From NCBI RefSeq assembly GCF_032062135.1, contig NC_092859.1, positions 109,813,952-109,877,951 on the forward strand: DNA of 64,000 bases, in the 5' to 3' direction. This document shows positions 13,172 through 25,900 of the stretch, piece by piece (positions within the stretch are counted from its first letter, which is position 1; each line of letters opens with the position of its first letter). A program made the translations under genes and the position numbers. The notes under the pieces are model-generated. The model was not told the DNA's origin. It did no database searches and worked only from the letters and a program-made list of their open reading frames with translations. The stretch is from Pyxicephalus adspersus. Lineage: Eukaryota; Chordata; Amphibia; Anura; Pyxicephalidae.

Positions 13172-13392
13172 GGGTCTAATTTACTAAAGCTCTCCAAGAC
13201 TGGAGAGGGTACATTTTCATAAGTGAAGCTGAGCAATCCAGCAAACCTGGAATAAATTTCTTCAAAGCTGTTTATTTTGTGCTAGCAAATGTTTTGAATC
13301 CTGAACCAGATCCATTCCAGGTTTGCAGGATCTCCCAGCTTCACTGATGAAAGTGTATCTTCTCCAGACCAGAGCTTTAATAAATCAGGCCC
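13172..13392. mobile_element. Palindromic MITE, family B (best copy)
   Basis: Left arm 'ctaatttactaaagctctcc' and right arm 'gagctttaataaatcaggcc' are close reverse complements. Inside them, 'aatccagcaaacctggaat' pairs with 'attccaggtttgcaggat'. The centre is AT-rich. The whole element can form a long hairpin and encodes nothing. Confidence 0.85.
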
Positions 13393-13411
13393 AATGTCTC
13401 TTGGTTTAAGC

Positions 13412-13575
13412 TACATACACATGCTAGATTGTTGTTGCCCAAGACAAATGGTCATGATCATCTCAAGTGCAATTCTAGCATGAGTACAGAGGTCTCTTGT
13501 TGCTGCTCTTCAATCTGTCTTGGTGGATCATCGAACAACTGAGCAGAGATGATCGCTGTACCTAATTATGGTCTT
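13412..13575. mobile_element. 'tacacac' MITE, family C (partial)
   Basis: Starts 'ttaagctacatacacatgct', the family terminus, then 'agattgttgttgccc' and 'ggtggatcatcgaac'. It lacks the central 'ttctgttctat' segment, so it is internally deleted or truncated. Confidence 0.6.
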
Positions 13576-13781
13576 TGGTCACTTTCTTGTACTTTTACTT
13601 TTTTCAGATGTCATGAAGTCATTCACAAAACACACAAGGTCCTCTTTATCTCTTCTCCTGATTGATGCACAGAACAGTGATACTTTGATGACATGATGGC
13701 ACCAGTGCCATTTTCTCCATTATTACACAGTGCAAGGTGGGGTAGGCAGTGTTCCTGTGCTTTCCTAGAAGTCTTCTATAC

Positions 13782-14472
13782 CAGTGGTCGCCAATCTTTC
13801 GGACCTCATGGACCACTATATTCATCATTTTAAATACCGCGGACCATTAATATGATTTTTTTTTTTAAAGATACATTTATTTGTAAAATAATGATCTTTC
13901 TAATGGTGCCTGACAAGGACTGTGGAGGCTCTGATTCATTGATCAGCTCACAGTGAAGTATTACTATTGTTACTCATTATCATTAGTTGCATTATCTTTG
14001 GTATTACTAAAAAATGTAAAATATTTGTTGGCTTTTTATGGGTTTATTTTGTTCGTATGTAATACTAAACAAGAAATGATAGTTATCAAAGTCAAACTAT
14101 TTGATGCCATTAAATATAACAGTTAAAGAAAATACACAGTTAAGGTCATACTTACCTAAAAGAGCATCTGAGAAATAAACAAATAAAATAAAACTATCGG
14201 ATCAGAATTGGTATTGGCGGAGCGGGGTGACTTATATAATGGTTAAACCAATACTGAAGTGTATGGCTCGGCAACGGTTGCCTCCCTGTTTTCCTGTCTC
14301 TAGTACAGTTCATGAATTTAGTGCAATATAAAGGCGAAGTGTCATTCAGATTATAAGAATTTATAAAAAAAATATTTTTGATTTATTAATATTAAAACAA
14401 AAAGGGAAATACTGTCCACATTTTGCTGCAGACCACCAAAATTATCACTTGGACCACCAGTGGCTACCACTG
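13782..14472. mobile_element. hAT-like non-autonomous element, family D, with perfect target duplication
   Basis: The element starts 'cagtggtcgccaatc' and ends 'ggctaccactg', matching as terminal inverted repeats. It is flanked by identical 8-base direct repeats 'ttctatac' (13774-13781 and 14473-14480), the hAT signature. It is 691 bases with no transposase frame. A related copy is at 21994-22704, and a shorter relative at 46871. Confidence 0.92.
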
Positions 14473-14677
14473 TTCTATACTCTAATTTTAGGAGAGTTGG
14501 AATGCACCTAGTTTTAATGTATGTGAAGCAAAATGTACAGGGTCTTCTTTATAGACGCCAGTGCCGCTTTCTCCACTTTTACACAGTCCAAGGTACCTTG
14601 GTGGTGACCCTCAAGGGGTAAATCCATGATGCCCTGATTTTACTGGATTTTCTTTTGGAGCACCTTTCAACCCACTA

Positions 14678-14880
14678 GACCAGCCTTTCTAAATCTTTTA
14701 ACATGGAGGAAACTCTGAAATAACTTTCAATCTCCAGGAAAACCCTTCTATAATTACTTTATCCACAGTACATTAGTGTGGTGGTCAGTATAAAGAATGC
14801 TTCTTACATTGCTGGCCAGTGGAAAGAATGTCACCCTTACAGATAGCCAAAATAATCATTGGCCATCATTTCTGCCCTTA
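14678..14880. mobile_element. hAT-like MITE, family A (truncated)
   Basis: Reverse orientation relative to the copy at 2530: 'accagcctttctaaat', then 'tagtgtggtggtcagt', 'acattgctggccagtgg' and 'acagatagccaaaataatca'. The other terminus is not recognisable. Confidence 0.7.
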
Positions 14881-15598
14881 TTCTGTAAAACCTATCTACC
14901 TAGCCATGTCTGGCTTCACAATGGATGTATATGGTGGAAAATTCATAGCCCAATTATAACTAGCATATAAAAAATACTCTCTTGCTTTTCTTTATCTCTT
15001 TTCCTTTTCATCTGTTTTCTTATTCTGGGCTGTCTTATTGTTAGTCTTTACCAACTCTATTTTACCTTTTCATTTCCTTATTCTCTTGTATTTTTTTTAC
15101 TAGCAATATAAGTTGTCAAAAGATGGGTCTGCACCCAAGATTACGTTACACCTTTATTCTATGTTAATGGAAATTCAACATTGTATATAACACATACTCA
15201 AGATTAAACAGTGCCTGGCTACGGCAACAATAGGTCTGAATAATGTTCACACTTGTGATATGTCTTCACTTTATTAAATATTTGAAATGCTTTCTTGTCA
15301 AACACTATTTGCATTTTTATATCAAGGAGTTTAATGCAGGTGCAACCTTAACGATCTTTAATTCAACAAAAAAAAAAAAACCATGAAATTGTTCATATTT
15401 AGATAATATTACAATTGTCTTCCTACATTTGCATGATTTTTTTATATTTTGTGTTTATCAATATATAGGAGGGATTTAGGTAGAGATTCCCTTTATATTG
15501 AGTTTTGGTTCTGTTATAGAACACTTTTAATGCTTTTAGTGAAGTATGTTCCCTGATTTGTGGAGTAAAGTCATCAGGGAGGAAGAGCTTTTGACAGT

Positions 15599-15900
15599 TA
15601 AGCTATGTACACACTTTAGATTTTTATCATTAGAAACAATTATTCACAACCGTTTCAGATGACAAAAGATTGAAAGATGATTGAATGAATGAATGAATGA
15701 GTGAGGTACATACAGCCCTGTTCTGTTCTATGGTGAGGGAAGGTGGAGAACAAGCAAGCAGCACCCTGCTGCGCTCTTCTTCCTTCACCTCCACGGCCGT
15801 CGTTCGCGTTCCGTTGTTTGCGGATCTGTCAGGACGGATCTATGACTGACGTTGGACAACCGTTGTACACATGTCAGATTCTCATCCAAGATCAGTGATG
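15599..15900. mobile_element. 'tacacac' MITE, family C
   Basis: Starts 'ttaagctatgtacacac', includes a GAAT tetranucleotide run and 'gttctgttctatggtgaggg', and continues to 'gttgtacacatgtcagattc'. The centre is GC-rich. The right terminus is lost near 15900. Same order as the copy at 9064. Confidence 0.75.
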
Positions 15901-17915
15901 ATGCGTGGCCTTGGGTTCCTCGTGGGAGACATGATGGAGAAGTAAGGGAAGGATAGTGCGTTGGGATTGTGTAGTGCCCCAAAAAGGTCAGTGTTTCTGT
16001 TACTTCTGGGTTGTAGAAAAGGAAAATATGTGATGTTGCTTCCCTGGGGTGTACAGTATTCATATGCTCTCTCTTCTATATTCCAAATTTGGGAGAGCTA
16101 GAATGCAAATAACCTAAATGTGCAATTTTTCTGAAAGAGTACCCAGGTCTTGTGTTTTGTTTTTCTTTGGCAAAGTTTGAAGATTGTTCTTCATTACCTT
16201 TTTATCCTGATCCTTATTGCTATGTAAACGGTTTAGGTAACCTTCAGATCTTTTCTCCTGTGGACCGAATGAACGTTATGCATGGAGAACCAAAAAAAAA
16301 GTTGCAAAATGGGCTCAAATGGTGTAGATAGGAGTGAGAGGATCAGCTAGAGGTAGGGCTGGACACCAAGGTAGAAGAGAGTTAGCCTTAGCCAACTGGG
16401 AACCTTTGTTTATTGGTTTGTTGGTATGTCAGTGAAGCCCTGTAGATCGCAGCTGGATGCAGAGGGACCTTTAGTCTGGCCTCTAGTATGGTTCCAGTGC
16501 TGACTCCCTGAGTTGCAGTTGGATTGTGTTTGGGTCCTGGGAGTTTTGAGTTTGCCTTTGGAAACCCTTTTACTTTCAAATAGTTTCAGGATTCTGTGCC
16601 CTGCTGGGAAAGGAGAAGCAATATCACCTTTAGAAACTTTTCCTAATGGAAGAAAGGTCAACAATAAAAAGAATAATAGGGGTACTAATTAATCTCTACT
16701 CTAATACTACTAATAATAAAAATGGTTTGAGGCATGTTCACACCATGTGCTTGTGCACCCAATAAAGGCCCAATAAATACCGGGAAAAAAACATTATTTT
16801 CATTGTTCCTAAATCACACCAACACACTGAAATGGTGTACTCTGGGCGAAAGTAGGACATGCAGGATGTAAATGCAGATCAACACATTTTAACATATGCT
16901 CTGAAATGCAAATACAAAAAATTTGACTACAGCTAACTAAATGGGTATTCATACCTGATAGATTGTAAGCTTTGCTGGGCAGGGTCCCCTTCTGTGTCAT
17001 TGTTTGTACTTGTCTATAATGCAGATTTGTCAATTTCAATTTCTTTTTAATGTAAGAAAAGATTAACAATATTTATAATTTTATTACATGAAAAAAAAAT
17101 TTCAAGAAGTAAATTGTCTAAAAAAGTCATTAATTACCTAAACTCTACTAATCTCTGAGAAGAGTCTTTCCCTGTGCATGGCCAGGACCATTAGAACTAT
17201 AAAAACAGTTCTTTAGAATCATTTTTCAGTTGTCCTTTACTAAGCTATAACCATTCATTGATTATGAATGACTCGGTGTATAGTTGGTGGCAGGTTCATG
17301 TTCAGAATGTTTGACACTTCATCTGACCTTGATAGGCAGATAACAGAAATCTAGATATCTTACCAAACAATGCATCAGATATGGGGTTTTACCAGGATTT
17401 CTAGTGAAGATTGCAGACATCTAGTAGATTGCTTGCATATTAATGGTAATATGGCACTGGTAACCTCACTCCATGTGGCCTGTGGATGAACTCACTACCT
17501 TCACAGAACCGGTTCATTCCATTGAAAATGCAACTGATGCCACTACTCCTTACTTCACACCTTCCACTCATTAACATTTTCCATGTGTCTTGTCAAGAAG
17601 ATGAAGCTGTCACATTGTTTGTTTACTTCATTTTATTAAGAGTCCCTTATATTTAAAGTTGTGTGGAGTTTCTAATAAAGTAGGGAGTGACTAAAATCTT
17701 TTATATGGATTACAGAATGTTGTCTAATTAGGAATTCCTTTTGAAAATGTTTCTTCCAGATTATGGGATCCCTAGAACCCTGGAAGTCATACACATGGAT
17801 GCAAGGATTTTTAAAATGTAGGTGGTCGCAATGGTGTGGCCAGAGATATATGTCCTGTACAGTGCACATGTCATAAGGTGGGGTCAGGCATATTTACATT
17901 TACATCACAATGCAT
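15901..17915. other. Intergenic, no gene recognised
   Basis: Contains an L2-type tail fragment (16966-17045). The stretch 16388-16640 is moderately GC-rich and may be an old repeat, but has no coding domain. The rest is AT-rich with chance frames only. Confidence 0.5.
16966..17045 (+). mobile_element. L2/CR1-type LINE 3' tail fragment
   Basis: 'gattgtaagctttgctgggc', then 'agggtccccttctgtgtcat' and 'ttttaatgt' follow the same order as the better tails at 18236 and 25780. No coding part remains. Confidence 0.6.
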
Positions 17916-18065
17916 AATACCTGTAGTACCTTGCATTGTGGTACAATGCACCACAAGTTGGCTGACAAGGTACATTGAAATAAATGGCACCACACCAATG
18001 ATGGTTGCAAGCTTTACTATGCAGTGTGGTATCGTGTGGTACTGAACAGATGTGAGCCTGGCCTT
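17916..18065. mobile_element. Short repeat, family E (diverged MITE)
   Basis: Contains 'taccttgcattgtggtacaa', 'ggtacattgaaataaatgg' and 'gtggtactgaacagatgtga'. A related sequence in opposite orientation is at 57902-58170. Inverted-repeat ends are not clear. Confidence 0.5.
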
Positions 18066-18235
18066 AAAGCTCAACTTCAGCCAAAACATAATATCTTGTT
18101 TTGTTAAGCTCATGGAAAGTTTAGATAATTTATCAGGTGTTTAATGCTGTTTTTGTGACTATTGGGCATTTTCACTATCACTCCAATGAATGGGAATGGG
18201 AATTTTATCTCATTCCACCAAGTTAGTACAATTGT

Positions 18236-18375
18236 AAATTGTAAGCTCTTCGGGGCAGGGTCCTCTCCTCCTGTGTCACTGTCTGTATTCGTCTGTCATT
18301 TGCAACCCCTATTTAATGTACAGCACTGTGTAATATGTTGGCGCTATATAATATCCTGTTTATTAATAATATAAA
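18236..18375 (+). mobile_element. L2/CR1-type LINE 3' tail
   Basis: Reads 'aattgtaagctcttcggggc', 'agggtcctctcctcctgtgt', 'catttgcaacccctatttaa', 'tgtacagcactgtgtaatat' and then a short AT-rich terminal repeat. It matches the 3' end of the LINE at 24998-25900; the coding part is absent (5' truncation). Confidence 0.8.
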
Positions 18376-18951
18376 AGGGGGTTTAGAGTAGCACATGTGT
18401 GAGAAATAATAGTTTATTCCCAACCAGTTAATATTTGAATATTTATAATATATTTATTGTCAGTGACAGTAACATCAGTCATTTGTCAATAATTATTCAT
18501 AAACAAATATGAGAATATAGAGTCCCATGAGCTTTATTCAGAAGGACCCAGCCCGTTTCGCTGAACGGGAGTTCTGCTTCATTACGGGAAGAGTTCAGCA
18601 TGACTCAGCAGGCATGGTGCTAAAGAAGCTGAGAAAAAATATTTTCTGCTAAGATTACTTGGACTGATGAATAGCATCTATGGCATTTTTTGGATATACC
18701 TATATAACAACAGGAATTTCCTTTTTTGCAATCAAATAAAAGAAGGCTTATACAAAAAGTTTGGATCTTCTCCCCACATTTGCTTGGACTCACGCACATT
18801 TGCATTTGCACTCCCCCCTCTGAAACATCCACATAGGTTAATTTGCTTCCCCAGAAACTTACTTGGTATGTGTAGAAAATAGAAAATAGTAAGCAAAACC
18901 AAAGTGCAGCACAATCCACTGGTTGCTGGGTGTGATATAGATCTGTAAGAA

Positions 18952-19285
18952 TAAGGCTACCTATACATGTCAGATGAATCTCGTCTGATAATTGCCTCAG
19001 GGCTGATATTGGATTAAAATCTGCCGTGTGTACAGCGCTTGTCGTCCGTCATTCAGTCCGTTCTGGCAGATCTTTGGATGATGGATGAGGAAGGATCGTA
19101 ATGAAAGTGAAGGGGAGAGGGCACAGTGGGGTGCCGCTCAGTCGTTCTCCCCCTCCTCTCTCCATAGAGCAGAATGGCACTATATGGACAGTGCTTGTTC
19201 ATGCATCGTGCAGTCTTTTGTCATTGGAAAGGATCGTGAAAGATACTTCCCAACGACAAATATTGCACGTGTGTACTCAGCCTAA
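18952..19285. mobile_element. 'tacacac' MITE, family C (full length, inverted)
   Basis: Starts 'ataaggctacctatacatgt' and ends 'cacgtgtgtactcagcct', an imperfect terminal inverted repeat. The centre carries 'tctccatagagcagaatgg', the complement of 'ttctgttctatggag' in the other copies. Frames read through it are not genes. Confidence 0.75.
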
Positions 19286-21993
19286 CAACAAAGAGATAAA
19301 ACTAAATAAATAATTTTTTTTTTTTTAATATATCCTTCCAGTTAGTATTAGGAGTGATGGAACATGGTGGTAGTGCTAAGCATCGACCAAGCAAAATACC
19401 AGTGATAGTTGATAGGTGCACAATGGTAACCAGGTAATTAATACATATCTTAGAGATATTGATTATTTACCTGGTCCTGCTCCCCAGTGTAGGATGAGCA
19501 ATACAGAATTATCAATTCCTTGTCCTGCTTCTGTGGAACATGATGTAGGGATAGACCACAGATTGCGTGTTGCTTGTAGAGGTCAGTAATAATCTGCAGT
19601 GCGGAATTCCACTGCAAGCTAATAAAACAGACCGGTAAGAAATCAGAAAGCCACATACAAATACTTTAAAACACAGATATAAAGCACCAATTTTATATTG
19701 TATAAAACCTCTAAATCTAAATAAGACTGACCTAAATCATTGTAGGACCAACACGAAAACCAATACTTATGTAAAACAATAATTAAAACGAACATAATAT
19801 TTTTTATTAAATGTGACATATAGCACCTCAAAATTCAATGCTTTTACTTTTTGATTTCAGTTTGCAGCCATTGCTTTTTAAATATTTAGCAATTTGTTAT
19901 GTTACTGCTTAAAACTATGGAAACTAAAAGATGTTTTCTGTGGGCTTCACCTAAAAAAGGTACAGGGATGTGCTTCACAAATATGTGCTCTCCACTGCAC
20001 CAGGTTTGATACTCTCAAGCCAAGAGAACAAGATTAAAATGAATGAATATTGAAAGAATATAAACTGTAAGGTTAGCCCAGTTATGTGTTCTGTAGGAAT
20101 CACTTGACCAGCTCTCCTTCAACCACAAAGCTCTTCACCATTGCTCCCTGATTTTTTAAATGGCATGGCCATGGTTTATATTCTCTGTTAAAAATTAGCC
20201 CCTTGTGTTTGTGCACCAAATACTGTCATAAAAAAAAGCTTCATACTCACGTAAGTGACTCAGCAGCTATCTTATTACAACACTGGACCCAATATGATTT
20301 CATCAAGGAGATGTAGAAGAATGGGTAAGAATCTGTAATTAGTTTTCCCATTTTTAGTAATGTATATCATTGGCCCAAGAGAAGAAAAAATATTGATTAT
20401 CACTTTAAAAGTAAATGTATTTAATAAAAGAGCTGGCATTGTCTGCAGTGAGTTTCACATAAACAGTAAAGTTTGGAAGTCCTTATGAAATATCTACAAA
20501 CATTTGACCCTGCACAGTGAGTTTTTCTGATGCAATATATTAGATGGGATCACACAGATAACCTGGATCTTAATGGGACCAGCGCTATCTGATATCTCCT
20601 TAAACTCTAAAGAAATAACAAGCCAAGAAAAAGAACATTTCCTTCTAAAGTTATAACAGAAAATATTTTTTTTGAATTGCAATTGCCAGAACTAAAATAC
20701 AAAGAGGATATTTTTAAAGCGCACCTACAGAGCGTCAGACAATTGTACAGAGCAGTTTGGCTTTACGGTAATGTTCTGTGAGTAACAATTGTGCTACATC
20801 TAATTTATCCATAATCTATCCAACCATTCTCTTTTACAGTATGTGTTTACTACTTAAATACAGATTGTATTAAGTATCATTTAAATCTCTATATTATAAA
20901 TAACTTATTCTACCCAGACAACACTTTTTGGAGAATTCTAATGAGGTGGTTTTAATATCCAACGGTTGTTGCTAAAACCAATATCACATATGCTTTGATA
21001 ACTTTACATGATTTGGTGACCTTGATTAATATTCTATAGTTAATATGGGCTAATGATGATGCACAATGTTTAATCACCCCTGTTGTCAATACTGCTGTTG
21101 CTTTTTAACCAAATCCAGCGTTTTTCAAATCCTGATAGTTTCCTTGAATGCAATATAAGGAAGTGCCCTGCTCCAGCTCTATCAAAAACCTCTAAGGTCG
21201 TGGTCTTAGACACTAGTTCCTCCTATTACCCTGATCCGGTTTCTGCATTTTGGTAATGACTCAGTTTGCTTCTCACCATGCTCTCTGCCTGCTCTAAGCC
21301 TCCTATTTTTAAACTATCCCCATTTTCATTTGCTGACATCCTAGAACTTGCTTCTCCCACCATGATCTCATTTTATTGTCAGCTGTTGCCTGTCCAGGAG
21401 TATCCAAGGTTTGAAAACTGGGAGCTGCCTGGAGTTCCATCATTCCAGCATTGAGTCCATTATTTGATAATGGACTCAATGGTAAATACCTGTACCAACA
21501 TCTACACCTGGGGACACTGAGGATCCCCAACCACCATGGCAAGTGGATTTGCAGATGATTGAAAGGCTTACATGCAAGGCCTTTCTTGGTGGCCAATCCC
21601 TGGGAAGCCTGCCCAACAAAGGTTACATCTACTAAAATGAATTAACCAAGAAAGTAAAAATAATACCTAATTACACCAATGTTTGTTATGCCTCTTTCAG
21701 ATCCTATTTATATGGTCAGACCACATTGATTGCATTGTTGTATGTTCTTAGTGCTGCTCCCCATACATCCTACTCACATTTACTTTTACCAAACTGTAGT
21801 AAATTATAACAACTCAATAGTAAGAAATGCAACATCACTAGGGTAGTTTGAGGGGAAAGAGCTGAATCTGGGCAGCTTACACTTTTCCTCCTTGAACAGA
21901 AAGAACCTTTGATCAGCTAGAAAAGAAGAGACAAGGTTCTCAACAAGTACCTCTACCTAACCAAAGCTCTTTTCTCAATTACAATAAACTAGA
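19286..21993. other. Intergenic, no gene recognised
   Basis: Mostly AT-rich and featureless. The block 21110-21620 is GC-richer and may be an old repeat. It includes a perfect 31-bp palindrome at 21450-21480. No domain was recognised in any reading frame. Confidence 0.5.
21450..21480. repeat. Perfect 14-bp inverted repeat with 3-base loop
   Basis: 'attgagtccattat' at 21450-21463, loop 'ttg', then its exact reverse complement at 21467-21480. It would form a stable cruciform or RNA hairpin. Confidence 0.95.
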
Positions 21994-22704
21994 AGTCCGG
22001 TTGCCAACCTTTCGGACCTCATGGACCACTAAATTCATAACTTTAAATCCTTTGGACCATTATTATGGTCCAAAAAGATAAATACATTTGTAAAATAATG
22101 ATCTTCCTAATGCTGCCTGACAAGGACGGTGGAGGCTCTGATTCACTGATCGGTTAAGTGAAATATTACTATTGTTACTATTATAAGTTGCATTATCATT
22201 GATATTGCAAAATATTTGTTTGCTTTTTCTCACTCATTATGGGTTTATTTCATTCGAATCTAAGACCAAACACGAAATGATAATTATCAAAGTCAAACTT
22301 TTTGATGCCATTAAATATAACAGTTAAAGAAAATACACAGTTAAGGTCATACTTACCTAAAAGATAATCTGAGAAAAAAAATAAAATAAAACAATCAGAT
22401 GAGAATCGGTATTTGCGTAGTGGGGTGACTGTTGTAATGGTAGAAACAATACTGAAGCGTACAGCTCGGCAACGGTTGCTTCATACAACTTGAGACTACA
22501 CTGACGTCATGCTGCGCTTCCCTTGTTTTTCCGTCTCTAGTAAAGTTCATGAATTAAGTGCAATATAAAGGCGAAAATTGTCATTCAGAATATAAAAATT
22601 TATTTGAATAATGTATTATTAATAAAACATAAAAACTGCAAATAATGTCCAAATTGGTGGTTTTTGTGGACCACCAAAATTTTCTTGTGGACTACCAGTG
22701 GTAG
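21994..22704. mobile_element. hAT-like non-autonomous element, family D (second copy)
   Basis: Shares with the 13782 copy 'ctttcggacctcatggacca', 'gcctgacaaggac', 'agttaaagaaaatacacagt' and 'gcaacggttgc', and ends 'ggactaccagtggta'. Termini are eroded and no target duplication is visible, so it is an older insertion or has lost its edges. Confidence 0.85.
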
Positions 22705-22969
22705 GACAAAACTTTCACAACTCATCCTGCTTAGAAGAGTGGATGGAAAATGAGCAGGTTCCTGCTAACAGAAGGTTATCTTTAGCATATTATTTGCTTC
22801 GGTGTACTTCCACACTTATGTATTGTTTGTAATGTCACTCTAAAAATCAACCAATCACTGTAAATATCAGTTTATTAGCATTAGAAAAATTAAACAGAAA
22901 TGTGTTATTTATTGCATATAAAAATTCTGGTAATAAAAGAACAAAATTGTCTTAAATGAGAGATGTAAG

Positions 22970-23000
<31 letters not shown>

Positions 23001-24950
23001 TATATATATATACAGATAGCTAGATTTAGATATATATCTATATATATATACATATATATTTAGCTCTGATGTATACATATCCTGCTTTGAATATATAGCA
23101 AAGATGCACAAACCTTTGCGCTAATTGAGAGACTTGCCATATATCATCTTAGATCAAGATTGGAGTCCTTGCGCAGTAAATGCTGATGTTTAGAACATCC
23201 TGATAATGTTTTGTTAACAAGAAGATAACGGACAAGCAAGATACGTTTGTTTAGCTGCCTATAGATAAACTGAATAGCGTCTTTGTTACATTTTCATGAA
23301 TGATGGTTACAAGTGAGAGATAAATAAAACTGGGATACTACCATCAAACCTCCAAGTTTATGTATGTAGGAAAAAGACTGGGTTTATGTTATTTATGGCA
23401 TGTTAACAATTGGAAGTACTGTGTCTGTATTGGGAAAGAAAACAAAATACATTTTTCTAAGCATATTCAAAAATAATTAAAGCATACCGTTTGTCAAATG
23501 CTGTCATCTAATAACTATTGGTTTTCCACAGACATGTATTTTTTGGTACAGGAGAATATATGAGTTCAGCACTGGACATATGGCATGCAATATCTAAATT
23601 CATTTCTAAATTCATGCCTTGTATAAACATAATTCCAAATTTTTTATGGTCCACCCCCAGATCTCCAGTAACAACATGGAAAGTTCTGACCTGCTCACTG
23701 TGCTAGCTTGAAAAGCTGAGTTACTATCATGTTGAAATCCTGGATAACTTGTCATGCACCTGCAGTTCCCTGGCATTCTAACCAGGGGGGTAGTCAAAAA
23801 AAAAGAAGAGGGGGCACAGTACTATTTATATAAATGTGCCCACTCCACTACTGCCTATGTGTCACTCAAAGACCTGCGATGGGAGAGTGGGCAGGTTGTA
23901 TTCAGAGAGACAAACCACCCACCGCCCTGAGCACGCAATTCCATACAGGAGACATGGTCCGCAGCTCTTCTCCTGACCCCCCGGGGGGGGGGAGGGGGTG
24001 CGGACAAGCTAGAGCTGTGGACCACTAAAGAATTTCTTAGCAAAATAGGAGTGGGCACACATGCCCATTCCCAAAAAAAGAAGGGCACGGCATTACCACT
24101 GAAAAGCATGATTTTAAATACAATGGTCTCACCACGTGGTGCCCTGCATATCATTTAGATCAGTTGAAGATTAGGCTCAAGTTTGACAGGCAATTATATT
24201 GAAATAAAACAACTTTTTACTGATGCACCTTAGCAGATATTGAGGAAGACCAACTCTTTGAGATATGTTCTTCATAAGGAAAAGATTTCAGAGAAAGGTA
24301 ACAATTGTAAGAAGACAGAGCCTGAAGATCTTTTCACAAAATAGTATCATAAAGTTGAGATTAGTAAGAAGAGTTATTCGTATTGCCTAAAACTTTTCTG
24401 AGAATTATTCAAGGTGAAATCTAAATGATCACTGTAGGAAAAAAAAACACATTTGTTCTTATTTTCCTCCTTGTCTCTGTGTATAGCCCCAACGTTTTTT
24501 TTTTTTTGCAACATTTACATTACTAGGTGCCTATCATCATCTATAGAAAAATAGCTGGAAACATTGGACTGATTGCTTGGGGTCGTGAACAATATTTTAC
24601 TGAAGAAAATTTGTTGGGTAAAATGTTTTGTTCAGGAAATCCGATATAAGACAGATAAAGTCTTTGCACGTGTTTTGAGTTTTTCAGTCAAATGTTTTGC
24701 ATTAAAGCACTATTCTAAAACGTACCTTGAACAAATTGTTCTGTCATTGTCATTACTGAGTACATATATTATTACAACTCTAGTTTATTCAATGAAGTTA
24801 GATGCTCACTTCATAAAATATAAAAAAAACAGAATACCGCAAATGTCAGATCCATTCTAAAGCTAGGTATATACCATGAGAGTTTCTCTAAATGATTCCA
24901 ATCAATATTATGATTTACATATAAATGATGTCCATTGTTTGGTTCATGGC
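22705..24950. other. Intergenic, repeats but no gene
   Basis: Besides the AT microsatellite, 23775-24035 carries a fragment related to the hAT-like element at 46871 ('catggtccgcagctcttctc', 'gagctgtggaccact') with a run of nine G. No gene is supported. Confidence 0.5.
22970..23060. repeat. Interrupted AT microsatellite
   Basis: TA dinucleotide runs broken by short 'cagatagctagatttaga'-type interruptions. Confidence 0.95.
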
Positions 24951-24997
24951 TAGCATTATACAGGCAATAGCATTATACAGGCATTATACAGGCAAAC

Positions 24998-25900
24998 ATG
25001 GCAATGAGTTACCATAATGATAGCTGCACAGATTTCCCCGACAGATTTCTAATTGTTAACACTGTTATTCGGCCCTCCCCTCAGGCACGTTGTCTTGGTG
25101 TCACCTTTGAATCTGCCCTCTCATTTACACCTCATATTCAGAACATTTCCAGGTCCTGTCACTTTCACCTGTGCAACATCTCCAAAATCCGCCCCTACCT
25201 CTCCCCTGAGACCACCAAACTCCTTGTACATGCTCTTATCATATCTCATTTGGACTACTGTAACATCCTTCTCTCTGGTATTCCACTAACCCGACTCTCT
25301 CCTCTACAATCTATTATGAATGCTGCAGCCAGACTCATCCATCCTTCCCTCCGCTCCTGTTCCCCTCCATCTCTTTGTAGTTCTCTCCATTGGCTTGCAT
25401 TTCACCTTAGAATCAAATTCAAGCTCCTGTGCTTTGCCTTCAAATCCCTCCACAGTTCCTGTCCAACTTACCTTTCTGACCTGGTAAAAAAATACTCCGG
25501 CAGCCACTCTCTTCGCACCTCCAGTGACCTACTAATGACTTCCTCCCTCATAACCTCATCACACGCACGGCTCCAAGACTTTTCTAGAGATGCCCCAACT
25601 CTTCGGAATGGTCTTCCTCATCCTATTCAGCTTGTTCCTACATTCTGCTCCTTTAAATGATCACTCAAAACCCATCTTTTCAAACTTGCCTACCCGTCTT
25701 CTCCTGTCTCCTAAAACCCTTACTACTTACCCATCATTCTATATCCCTCCCCCCTATTGTGTGATACTTTCCAAACCTTTTAGATTGTAAGCTCTTCGGG
25801 GTGGGGTCCTCTCCTCTCCGTGTCACTGTCTGTCGTTTGCAACCCAATTTAATGTACGTAATATGTTTGGGATATAAAAATATCGTGTATTACTAAATCT
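24998..25900 (+). pseudogene. 5'-truncated L2/CR1-type LINE: reverse-transcriptase C-terminal part and 3' tail
   Basis: A 220-codon open frame encodes the C-terminal part of a non-LTR retrotransposon ORF2. Recognisable pieces are LGVTFESALSFTPHIQNISR, SPETTKLLVHALIISHLDYC, SPLQSIMNAAARLIHPSLRS and SSLHWLAFHLRIKFKLLCFA. The frame stops at TGA right after 'TFCSFK', where the family normally continues toward a KTHLF motif; that motif is still visible in frame after the stop. The 3' tail 'ttagattgtaagctcttcgg' then 'gtttgcaacccaatttaatg' follows. The catalytic palm and endonuclease are missing, so the copy is dead on arrival. Three short 'cattatacaggca' units sit just upstream at 24951-24993. Confidence 0.9.

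Noticed and set aside
23855..24154. 99-codon minus-strand frame with proline run
   Set aside because: It lies in a hAT-like repeat fragment containing a G/C homopolymer that produces the prolines.
25304..25507. Minus-strand frame of 67 codons
   Set aside because: Antisense of the LINE reverse-transcriptase remnant.
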